Of a stretch of 36,286 nucleotides of DNA, positions 28,392-36,286 are shown in pieces. Made by a program: the position numbers and the translations under genes. How positions within the stretch are numbered: position 1 is the first letter of the stretch; each line of letters opens with the position of its first letter. Origin of the DNA: Serratia sp. M24T3 (GTDB lineage Bacteria; Pseudomonadota; Gammaproteobacteria; Enterobacterales; Enterobacteriaceae); NCBI RefSeq assembly GCF_000257645.1, contig NZ_AJHJ01000045.1, positions 1 through 36,286 on the forward strand, given 5' to 3'. The notes under the pieces are model-generated. The model was not told the origin of the DNA. It did no database searches and saw nothing but the letters and a program-made list of their open reading frames with translations.

Positions 28392-29828
28392 TCAGCGGCT
28401 GAGGATCGGCGGCAACCGATCATTCCAGCCACAGACTTTTTCAAACGCTGCACTGGCGCGTAACACCAGCGCATCATCAAGATGTCGGCCAATAATTTGC
28501 AATCCCACCGGCAACCCTTGCGCGGTAAATCCGGCGGGGATCGAGGCGGCAGGCTGGCCGGTCAAATTTATCGGGAAGACAAAAGCGAGCCATTCACTTG
28601 GCGTGACCTTGCGGCCATCAATCATCTCGGGGCTTTCTATATTGACCGGGAAGGGCGGCGTCGCGAGAGTCGGTGTCAGCAGCAGGTCGTAGCGCTGCAT
28701 AAAGCGCCACATTTTGTTGACCACCGCCTTGCGTTGCATGTTGGCATTGGTAAACATTTCGGCGGTCCAGTCGGTGTTAAGCATCGCGACCAGATGGGGA
28801 GACATACGACTGCCAAAGGTTTCCAGCAGTTTGCGCATGCCGGTGAGGTCAGTTTCCTGAGCCACAAGCGCGGCAAAAGTGTCTTTAGGATCCTCAAAGC
28901 CGGGATGCGCTTCTTCTACGACGCAACCGAGATCACGCTCGAAGACTTTTACTGCCTTACCGACGATCTCGCGGACCTGCGGATCCACTGCTGCGTAGCC
29001 CCAGTCAGCGCTGTAGGCAACGCGCAGACCTTTAAGACTGCCTTTAAGCGCACCGTTCCAGTCAATATCGCTGGTGGGAATTGAATGACGATCGCGCGAG
29101 TCAGGCCCGGCGATTACGGAAAGCATCAGCGCTGCATCGGCGACGCTGCGGGTCATTGGGCCGATGTGTTCCAGCGATTCCCAGCTGGAGATGCCGGGAT
29201 AGCGCTCGTCGCGGCAGCCGGGATACAGCGGCACGCGGCCCATCGAGGCTTTCATGCCAAATATGCCACTGTGCGCGGCGGGAATGCGTACCGAACCGCC
29301 GCCGTCGCTGCCTAAAGCCAGCGGGCAAATTCTTGCTGCGAGTGCCGCCGCAGAACCGGCGCTAGACCCGCCGGTGGTCAGGTCGGTATTCCACGGATTA
29401 CGGGTTGTTGGGAACACCGGATTGTGCCCGGTGCCGCTGTAGCCAAATTCCGGGGCATTGGTTTTGCCGAGAATAATGGCCCCCGCAGCCTTAAGCCGTT
29501 CTACGGTAATGTCGTCTTCGTCAGGAATAAAATTTTCATAAATCCACGAACCAGAGACTGTTTTGATCCCTTTGGTACTGATCAAATCTTTAATCGCCAC
29601 GGGAATTCCTGCCAGCGGGCCGACTTCTTCACCACGCATGATTCGTTGCTCGATGACTTTGGCCTGCGCCAGCGCACTCTCTGTGGTTGGGGTACAAAAG
29701 GCATGCAGCTCGGGTTCAAGCTGTTCCATCCGCGCAATTGAAGCAGACACCAGCTCCACCGGAGAAAGGCGCCTATCGCGAATATTGGCCGCAAGTGTCA
29801 CGGCATCAAGCTGAAGAATATCCTGCAT
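28392..29828 (-). CDS. Amidase-signature-family hydrolase, first gene of the ureide operon
   Basis: A 478-residue amidase of the Ser-cisSer-Lys family: Lys80 (VAIKDLI), cis-Ser155 in GGSSAGS and nucleophile Ser179 in SDGGGSVRIPA. The usual length is about 450-500, so it is complete. It is shorter than AtzF-type allophanate hydrolases (about 600, with an extra C-terminal domain), but could act on allophanate, a carboxybiuret-like acid or another amide. Start choice: ATG 29828 gives MQDIL, with GGGAG 11 bases upstream. A TTG two codons earlier has better SD spacing, and a frame open to 29882 lacks one. I favour 29828, uncertain by a few residues. Confidence 0.82.
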   Translation of the reverse strand: MQDILQLDAVTLAANIRDRRLSPVELVSASIARMEQLEPELHAFCTPTTESALAQAKVIEQRIMRGEEVGPLAGIPVAIKDLISTKGIKTVSGSWIYENFIPDEDDITVERLKAAGAIILGKTNAPEFGYSGTGHNPVFPTTRNPWNTDLTTGGSSAGSAAALAARICPLALGSDGGGSVRIPAAHSGIFGMKASMGRVPLYPGCRDERYPGISSWESLEHIGPMTRSVADAALMLSVIAGPDSRDRHSIPTSDIDWNGALKGSLKGLRVAYSADWGYAAVDPQVREIVGKAVKVFERDLGCVVEEAHPGFEDPKDTFAALVAQETDLTGMRKLLETFGSRMSPHLVAMLNTDWTAEMFTNANMQRKAVVNKMWRFMQRYDLLLTPTLATPPFPVNIESPEMIDGRKVTPSEWLAFVFPINLTGQPAASIPAGFTAQGLPVGLQIIGRHLDDALVLRASAAFEKVCGWNDRLPPILSR

Positions 29829-30256
29829 CGTCAAATCCACTCCCGTTACAATTCCTGGTGATAACTTGCATATTGCTAGCAATGCACGTTTCAGGCCAAA
29901 AATAGGCGTGGTGAATAAATAACCGCAAAAATATTTCTAACATCTTGTATACAGCGCGGTATTCCAGTTTGTCCGGGCAGATTGTTTTTACAACATTCGA
30001 TACAGGGCGGGGCTATACAAATAAGCGATTCACCGTGGGGGTGCAGCGATCCTAAAAAGTGGTGCAGAAACAGACTGGAGCTTGAAATAATGGGAATTTG
30101 GCCCCATTTGAGAGGAGACTCGAAAGAATATTGCTAGCGGATGTTCACATTATTCATAACCTGGACGTTATCTCGTAATGTAAGGTTTAGAACCGATCCT
30201 TTAAGCCGTGAAGTGCTAACATTGCCTGAGTTCCCTTTTTTCTTGCAGGATAGACG
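29829..30256. promoter_or_regulatory. Divergent control region of the amidase operon and pncC
   Basis: A 428-base AT-rich gap with no gene I can support. TTGTATACA (29945-29953) and an inverted TATACAA (30014-30020) lie about 60 bases apart and look like operators of a GntR-type (FCD) repressor, a guess from the motif alone. A palindrome TTGCTAGCAA lies near 29873-29882, and TTGCTAGC recurs near 30131. No promoter was fixed for either gene. No regulator gene is adjacent. Confidence 0.35.
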
Positions 30257-30751
30257 ATGACTGAAAATGATTTGCGTCAATTGAGCACCGACGTCGGTGC
30301 CGCCTTGAAATCCAAGGGCCTGTGGCTAACCTGTGCTGAATCCTGCACGGGTGGTTGGGTCGCCAAAGCTATTACTGATATTGCCGGCAGCTCTGCCTGG
30401 TTTGACCGCGGTTTTGTCACTTACAGCAACGTTGCCAAGCGCGAGATGCTCGATGTATCAGAATCCACGCTCAAAGAGCATGGCGCAGTGAGTGAACCCG
30501 TAGTGCGCGAGATGGCCCGAGGAGCGCGCTATGCGGCCGGCGCTGATTTGGCGGTATCAATCAGCGGCATTGCCGGCCCGGACGGCGGCACAAAAGATAA
30601 ACCGGTTGGCACTGTGTGGTTTGGATTTGCCGATGAAAACGGTCGAATTTTTGCCTGCAAAAAGAATTTTTCTGGGGATCGCGACGCAGTGCGTTTGCAA
30701 GCTGCTGTTTTTTCACTACAAACTTTGCTAGACGAGTTTTTGAAAAAATAG
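30257..30751 (+). CDS. pncC: Nicotinamide-nucleotide amidohydrolase PncC
   Basis: PncC deamidates NMN to nicotinate mononucleotide in pyridine-nucleotide recycling. The 164-residue protein (CinA C-terminal domain only; E. coli YgaD is 165) has AESCTGG with Ser29, ERGFVTYSN-like RGFVTYSN and SISGIAGPDGG. It stands before recA as in E. coli. The recA promoter starts just past the stop codon, so pncC is read separately, perhaps with readthrough. Confidence 0.96.
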   Translation: MTENDLRQLSTDVGAALKSKGLWLTCAESCTGGWVAKAITDIAGSSAWFDRGFVTYSNVAKREMLDVSESTLKEHGAVSEPVVREMARGARYAAGADLAVSISGIAGPDGGTKDKPVGTVWFGFADENGRIFACKKNFSGDRDAVRLQAAVFSLQTLLDEFLKK

Positions 30752-30753
30752 GC

Positions 30754-30781
30754 TTGATACTGTATGAGCATACAGTATAAT
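30754..30781 (+). promoter_or_regulatory. recA promoter with LexA (SOS) operator
   Basis: A -35 TTGATA (30754-30759) and -10 TATAAT (30776-30781) stand 16 bp apart. The LexA box CTGTATGAGCATACAG (30760-30775) fills the spacer and fits CTG-N10-CAG exactly; with its flanks it is identical to the E. coli recA SOS box as I remember it. LexA binding would block the polymerase until RecA filaments trigger LexA self-cleavage. Confidence 0.97.
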
Positions 30782-30832
30782 TAGTCTCAATTACCTGCAT
30801 CTGTACTTGCATCCGACAACAACATTCAGTGA

Positions 30833-31942
<1,110 letters not shown>

Positions 31943-31956
31943 TACTCTCTGCTGAA

Positions 31957-32035
31957 CCTGCCGGGGAATCTGGCAGGCATTAAGCTAAAGGCTATCGCCT
32001 TCCAAAAAACAGCCTGCAAAACGGGCTGTTTTTTT
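31957..32035 (+). terminator. recA-recX leaky terminator region
   Basis: Three hairpins follow recA: CCTGCC/GGCAGG (31957-31977), AAGGC/GCCTT (around 31987-32001) and ACAGCC (32009-32014) / GGCTGT (32024-32029). The last has flanking A and T tracts, giving an intrinsic terminator at about 32004-32035. recX starts only 20 bases later with no promoter of its own in sight. So recX probably depends on readthrough, as in E. coli, keeping RecX far below RecA. Confidence 0.88.
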
Positions 32036-32054
32036 GCTTTATAAGGAATCAAGC

Positions 32055-32654
32055 ATGACGCAGGATACCGAAAACTATCAGGAATCTTCGTCGTTGTTCT
32101 CAACGGCGAAGGACGACCAGGCGAAAAAACTCAATAACCTGATTGCCCGTGCAATGCGGCTGTTAGGCCAGCGAGACCACGGTGAAGCCGAGCTGCGGCG
32201 CAAATTGTTGACTCCTCCACAACCTTTTTCCCGACCTTCCTCCTACAAAGCGCGACAAAATCCTGATTCACGCCGCCAGGCGGTGCCCAAAGAAGTTGAA
32301 GAGATTGACCCGGAACAGGTTGAAGAGGTTATCGCCTACTGCTATCAGCATGACTGGCTTGATGATGCCAAATTTGCCGGGCGCTATATTTCAGGGCGCA
32401 GCAACCGTGGATTAGGCGCACAGCGCATTCGATCCGAGCTGACACAAAAGGGCGTCGATAAAGAAATCATCACCCAGGCGTTGGAAGAGTGTGAGGTTGA
32501 CTGGTGCAGTAAAGCCTACGAGTTGGCGACGCACAAATTTGGCCAACCTTTACCGACCGAGTGGAAGGAAAAGTCGAAAGTATTACGTTATTTGCTCTAT
32601 CGCGGTTTTTTTCAGGAAGAAATTCAGTCTATTTATCGCGATTTTGAGGAATGA
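32055..32654 (+). CDS. recX: Regulatory protein RecX
   Basis: RecX caps and shortens RecA filaments. Starting at ATG 32055, with AAGGA (32043-32047) as SD, it has 199 residues; a TTG 21 bases upstream lies in the terminator and is unlikely. Conserved parts are RDHGEAELRRKL (40-51), WLDDAKFAGRYI and RGLGAQRIRSELTQKG. It is longer than the usual 166 of E. coli: the N-terminus adds about 13 residues, and a segment after RRKL (about 52-82, rich in Pro, Ser and Arg) is longer by about 18. This is a loop extension, not a new domain. Read as part of the recA transcript. Confidence 0.93.
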   Translation: MTQDTENYQESSSLFSTAKDDQAKKLNNLIARAMRLLGQRDHGEAELRRKLLTPPQPFSRPSSYKARQNPDSRRQAVPKEVEEIDPEQVEEVIAYCYQHDWLDDAKFAGRYISGRSNRGLGAQRIRSELTQKGVDKEIITQALEECEVDWCSKAYELATHKFGQPLPTEWKEKSKVLRYLLYRGFFQEEIQSIYRDFEE

Positions 32655-32792
32655 TTGCATACGGGATTTTACTTCCCAGCGAAGAAATTTTATCTTATCC
32701 CCACTTTTTGTTCGTGAGCGACAAAGTAAGCAGGCCGTTATCACGCTAATCTTGCTCACGGGCCGACCTTTTAGCCTTATTCCGGGACATTT

Positions 32793-35420
32793 ATGAGCAA
32801 GAGCACCGCTGAGATCCGTCAAGCGTTTCTCGATTTCTTCCATAGTAAGGGACACACTGTTGTCGACAGCAGCTCGCTGATCCCTACTAATGATCCGACA
32901 TTGATGTTTACCAATGCCGGTATGAACCAATTCAAAGACGTTTTTCTGGGCCTGGACAATCGCGATTACAATCGTGCTACCACGTCTCAGCGTTGCGTAC
33001 GTGCCGGCGGCAAGCACAACGATCTGGAAAACGTCGGCTATACTGCACGTCACCATACCTTCTTCGAGATGCTGGGTAACTTCAGCTTCGGCGATTACTT
33101 CAAAGAAGATGCGATTAAGTTTGCCTGGGAACTGTTGACCGGTGAGCATTGGTTTAACCTGCCTAAAGAGAAACTGTGGGTTACCGTCTACGCTACCGAT
33201 GACGAAGCTTACGACATCTGGGAAAAACAGATTGGCGTGCCGAAAGAGCGCATTATTCGCATCGGCGACAACAAAGGTGCTCAATACGCGTCAGACAACT
33301 TCTGGCAGATGGGTGATACCGGTCCTTGCGGCCCTTGCTCCGAGATTTTCTACGATCACGGCGACCACATCTGGGGCGGTCCTCCGGGCAGCGCAGAAGA
33401 AGACGGCGACCGTTATATCGAAATCTGGAACCTGGTATTCATGCAGTTCAACCGCCAGGCGGACGGCACTATGCTGCCACTGCCTAAGCCATCTGTTGAT
33501 ACCGGAATGGGTCTGGAGCGTATTACAGCGGTGCTGCAACACGTTAATTCCAACTACGACATCGACCTGTTCCAGAAACTGATCGCTGCAGTTGCACAGG
33601 TTACCGGTGCGACCGACTTGAACAACAAGTCGCTGCGCGTGATTGCCGATCATATTCGTTCTTGTGCTTTCCTGATTTCCGATGGCGTGATCCCTTCCAA
33701 TGAAGGGCGTGGCTACGTGCTGCGTCGCATCATTCGTCGTGCGGTTCGTCATGGCAACATGCTTGGCGCCAAGGAAACCTTCTTCTATAAGCTGGTTGCG
33801 CCTTTGGTTGAAGTCATGGGTTCTGCGGGCATTGAACTCGCTAAACAGCAGTCTACCGTCGAACAGTTGCTTAAAACCGAAGAAGAGCAGTTTGCTCGCA
33901 CTCTGGAACGCGGATTAGCGCTGCTGGATGAAGAGCTGGCTGCGCTGAAAGGCGACACTTTGCCGGGCGATATCGTTTTCCGCCTGTATGACACCTTTGG
34001 CTTCCCGGTCGATCTGACTGCTGATGTTTGCCGCGAGCGCAATCTCAAGATTGACGAAGAAGGCTTCGAGAAGGCAATGGAAGTCCAGCGTAACCGCGCA
34101 CGCGAGTCCAGCGGTTTCAGCGCTGACTACAACAGCATGGTGCGAGTGGACGGCGTCACTCAGTTCTCGGGCTACGAGCACGTTCAACGCCAGTCTAAAG
34201 TGGTTGCCCTGTTTGTTGACGGCCAGCCAGTTAACGAAATTGAGGCGGGTGTAAACGCCATTGTGGTCCTCGACGATACGCCTTTCTATGGCGAATCAGG
34301 TGGCCAGGTTGGTGATAAAGGCGTATTGAAAACATCTGCCGGTGAATTTGCGGTGGGTGACACGCAAAAATACGGTAAGGCGATTGGCCATCAGGGCGTT
34401 CTTAGTGCCGGTAAGCTGGCGATTGGCGACAGCGTAGAGGCGGATGTCGATTCTGCTCGCCGCGACCGTATTCGTCTGAACCACTCTGCTACCCACCTGC
34501 TGCATGCTGCGCTGCGCCAGACTCTGGGCAAGCACGTTGCTCAGAAGGGTTCTTTGGTTAACGATAACTACCTGCGCTTTGACTTCTCGCACTTTGAAGC
34601 GATGAAGCCGGAAGAGATCCGTCAGGTAGAAGATTTGGTAAATGCGCAAATCCGTCGTAATCTGCCTATCGAGACCAAGATCATGGCGCTCGATGATGCA
34701 AAAGAGAAGGGCGCAATGGCGCTGTTCGGCGAGAAGTACGAAGATAACGTTCGCGTGCTGTCGATGGGCGACTTCTCTACCGAGTTGTGTGGTGGCATAC
34801 ACGCCAGCCGTACCGGTGATATCGGCCTGTTCCGCATTCAGAGTGAATCAGGTACTGCAGCAGGCGTACGCCGTATCGAAGCGGTTACAGGCGAGAATGC
34901 GATTAATACGTTGCACCAGCAAAGCGATTTATTGCAGGACGTTGCGCATCTGGTTAAAGGTGACGTGAACAGCGTTACTGACAAGATTCGTTCTCTGATG
35001 GAGCGTTCACGCCTGCTGGAAAAAGAGCTTCAGCAAGTGAAAGACCAGCAGGCGGCGCAGGAAAGTGCTTCACTGTCTGGCCAGACCAAAGAAGTCAAAG
35101 GCGTCAAACTGCTGGTGAAACAGCTTGATGGCGTAGAAGCAAAAATGCTGCGTACTATGGTCGATGACCTTAAGAATCAACTTGGCTCTGCCATCATTGT
35201 GCTGGCTACTGCGGCTGAAGGTAAGGTAAGTTTGATCGTTGGCGTGACAAAAGACCTGACCGATCGTGTCAAAGCCGGTGAGTTAATCGGAACGATTGCG
35301 TCCCAGGTCGGCGGGAAAGGCGGCGGTCGTCCTGATATGGCTCAGGCGGGCGGTACCGATGTACAGGCTTTGCCAGCGGCGCTTGGCGGTGTCGAAGCCT
35401 GGGTATCTGAAAAGCTGTAG
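32793..35420 (+). CDS. alaS: Alanyl-tRNA synthetase
   Basis: AlaS charges tRNA-Ala and edits mischarged Ser and Gly. The 875-residue protein (E. coli 876) has the class II catalytic domain (1-460), then the editing domain with His564 and His568 in HSATH, Cys666 and His670 in CGGIH, and the C-Ala domain with [11 protein letters not shown] and the [15 protein letters not shown] tail. All zinc ligands of editing match the E. coli positions. The 138-base gap upstream has an imperfect inverted repeat ACTTTTTGT/ACAAAGT near 32701-32725, possibly a regulatory site. Confidence 0.98.
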   Translation: MSKSTAEIRQAFLDFFHSKGHTVVDSSSLIPTNDPTLMFTNAGMNQFKDVFLGLDNRDYNRATTSQRCVRAGGKHNDLENVGYTARHHTFFEMLGNFSFGDYFKEDAIKFAWELLTGEHWFNLPKEKLWVTVYATDDEAYDIWEKQIGVPKERIIRIGDNKGAQYASDNFWQMGDTGPCGPCSEIFYDHGDHIWGGPPGSAEEDGDRYIEIWNLVFMQFNRQADGTMLPLPKPSVDTGMGLERITAVLQHVNSNYDIDLFQKLIAAVAQVTGATDLNNKSLRVIADHIRSCAFLISDGVIPSNEGRGYVLRRIIRRAVRHGNMLGAKETFFYKLVAPLVEVMGSAGIELAKQQSTVEQLLKTEEEQFARTLERGLALLDEELAALKGDTLPGDIVFRLYDTFGFPVDLTADVCRERNLKIDEEGFEKAMEVQRNRARESSGFSADYNSMVRVDGVTQFSGYEHVQRQSKVVALFVDGQPVNEIEAGVNAIVVLDDTPFYGESGGQVGDKGVLKTSAGEFAVGDTQKYGKAIGHQGVLSAGKLAIGDSVEADVDSARRDRIRLNHSATHLLHAALRQTLGKHVAQKGSLVNDNYLRFDFSHFEAMKPEEIRQVEDLVNAQIRRNLPIETKIMALDDAKEKGAMALFGEKYEDNVRVLSMGDFSTELCGGIHASRTGDIGLFRIQSESGTAAGVRRIEAVTGENAINTLHQQSDLLQDVAHLVKGDVNSVTDKIRSLMERSRLLEKELQQVKDQQAAQESASLSGQTKEVKGVKLLVKQLDGVEAKMLRTMVDDLKNQLGSAIIVLATAAEGKVSLIVGVTKDLTDRVKAGELIGTIASQVGGKGGGRPDMAQAGGTDVQALPAALGGVEAWVSEKL

Positions 35421-35440
35421 TCATAAAATCAGTAACAGTG

Positions 35441-35475
35441 AAAACGCCATAATCTCTTGTCTATTATGGCGTTTT
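35441..35475 (+). terminator. Terminator of alaS
   Basis: A perfect 13-bp stem AAAACGCCATAAT (35441-35453) / ATTATGGCGTTTT (35463-35475) with a 9-base loop; the right arm ends in TTTT. It stands 20 bases after the alaS stop and separates alaS from csrA. Confidence 0.88.
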
Positions 35476-35674
35476 CAGTCTTAACGACCGGTAAACTCTT
35501 ACTATTTAAGTCACGACTTCGCCGATTTCGGCTAAACTAAAATTACTCACAGCTAATGTATAAGGCTGACATACATTTTATGTGGGGGTCATGGCTTACG
35601 TTTCTTCAGCATATGATAGATAATGCTTAAGATACTGAGAGACCCGACTCTTTTAATTTTCCAAGGAGCAAAGA

Positions 35675-35860
35675 ATGCTTATTCTGACTCGCCGAGTTGG
35701 TGAAACCCTCATGATTGGCGATGAGGTAACGGTTACCGTATTAGGCGTTAAAGGTAATCAGGTACGTATTGGTGTGAATGCGCCAAAAGAGGTCTCTGTT
35801 CATCGTGAAGAGATCTATCAGCGTATTCAGGCTGAAAAATCTCAACAGACGAGTTTCTAA
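35675..35860 (+). CDS. csrA: Carbon storage regulator CsrA
   Basis: CsrA is a dimeric RNA-binding protein that blocks translation or changes decay of target mRNAs, repressing glycogen synthesis and biofilm and favouring motility. The 61 residues are almost identical to E. coli CsrA; only the tail (QQTSF for QQSSY) differs, which may affect nothing. The RNA-binding Leu4 and Arg44 are present. AAGGAGCAAAGA precedes the ATG. The 254-base gap upstream should hold several promoters, which I could not fix. Confidence 0.98.
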   Translation: MLILTRRVGETLMIGDEVTVTVLGVKGNQVRIGVNAPKEVSVHREEIYQRIQAEKSQQTSF

Positions 35861-36186
35861 TTTATCAGGCGTCTCGTCTTTGGCGAGGCGCTGATGAAAC
35901 TTCAGCACGGTTTTACGTGTTACCTTCTCGTTTTGTCTCTATTCTTCAAAAACTTTTTTCCCTTCTGTCATTCTTCACGCAACTCTTTTTACTGATTAAA
36001 CATTGGTTTTTGCCCTTTATAGCTATTATTTTGCCGGTAATCTGCTCAGGTTGAGTGGGAATTGTCCAAACAGGCGATTCTTGGGAAAAAAGGGTTTGAC
36101 TTATAAGTGCGGGAAAGTAATATGTGCGCCACGCAGTGCCGATGAGCTTAAACAAAGTTAGTCAGCACAATTCGAAAGAAGCGTAT
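35861..36186 (+). promoter_or_regulatory. csrA-tRNA-Ser intergenic region and tRNA promoter
   Basis: Of this 326-base gap, the start holds a hairpin GCGTCTCG (35869-35876) / CGAGGCGC (35884-35891), without a T-run. Near the end a strong promoter stands at -35 TTGACT (36096-36101), -10 TAATAT (36118-36123), spacing 16, followed by a GC-rich stretch (GCGCC) typical of stringently controlled tRNA promoters. Transcription would start about 55 bases before the mature tRNA. The middle is AT-rich with nothing else visible. Confidence 0.75.
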
Positions 36187-36279
36187 GGTGAGGTGGCCGA
36201 GAGGCTGAAGGCGCTCCCCTGCTAAGGGAGTATGCGGTCAAAAGCTGCATCCGGGGTTCGAATCCCCGCCTCACCGCCA
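36187..36279 (+). tRNA. serV: tRNA-Ser (anticodon GCT)
   Basis: A 93-base tRNA with encoded CCA end. Acceptor stem GGTGAGG/CCTCACC, long variable arm typical of tRNA-Ser, and anticodon GCT at 36221-36223 in CTCCCCTGCTAAGGGAG, reading AGC and AGT. The TTCGAAT T-loop follows CCGGGG. Its sequence equals E. coli serV as I remember it, and in E. coli it also follows csrA and leads a row of arginine tRNAs that would lie beyond this window. Confidence 0.96.
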
Positions 36280-36286
36280 TTTAAGA

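Overview
The window is a chromosomal segment of an enterobacterium. Gene order and protein sequence point to Enterobacterales, probably the Yersiniaceae side (Serratia, Rahnella, Rouxiella or Yersinia-like). The blocks cysJIH, cysDNC, ygbE-ftsB-ispDF-truD-surE-pcm-nlpD-rpoS-mutS and mltB-pncC-recA-recX-alaS-csrA-tRNA-Ser follow the E. coli order. Two features differ from E. coli: cysG heads the cysDNC operon, and an ERIC-type palindrome lies at the left edge. The family is an inference from memory; no search was run.

Layout. 1-500: truncated ERIC-like repeat, then queD (minus). 669-1847: a secreted alpha/beta hydrolase with a long Ala/Pro/Thr linker. 2175-6450: cysJIH (sulfite reductase and PAPS reductase). 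6488-7528: iap-like M28 aminopeptidase (minus). 7735-12124: cysG-cysD-cysN-cysC. The two cys operons together cover sulfate activation, PAPS reduction, sulfite reduction and siroheme supply. 12188-16712: ygbE, ftsB, ispD, ispF, truD, surE, pcm, tightly packed and often overlapping. 16970-19075: nlpD and rpoS. 19250-21805: mutS (minus), facing rpoS across a bidirectional terminator.

22072-30256 is the least conserved part: a LysR regulator divergent from an aldehyde dehydrogenase, yjdM (phnA), mltB, then a leftward three-gene operon of amidase, CodB-type permease and a cysteine hydrolase. The hydrolase closely resembles the biuret hydrolase of Rhizobium as I remember it. The operon looks like import and stepwise deamination of biuret or a related ureide as nitrogen source, placed between two housekeeping genes (mltB and pncC). 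It is the most interesting accessory content in the window.

30257-36279: pncC, recA (with a near-perfect LexA box over its promoter), recX, alaS, csrA and a complete tRNA-Ser(GCT).

I saw no insertion sequence, prophage, CRISPR array or cas gene. Most of the window is conserved core genome. No clearly undescribed system was found; the ureide operon and the secreted hydrolase are the best candidates for new biology.
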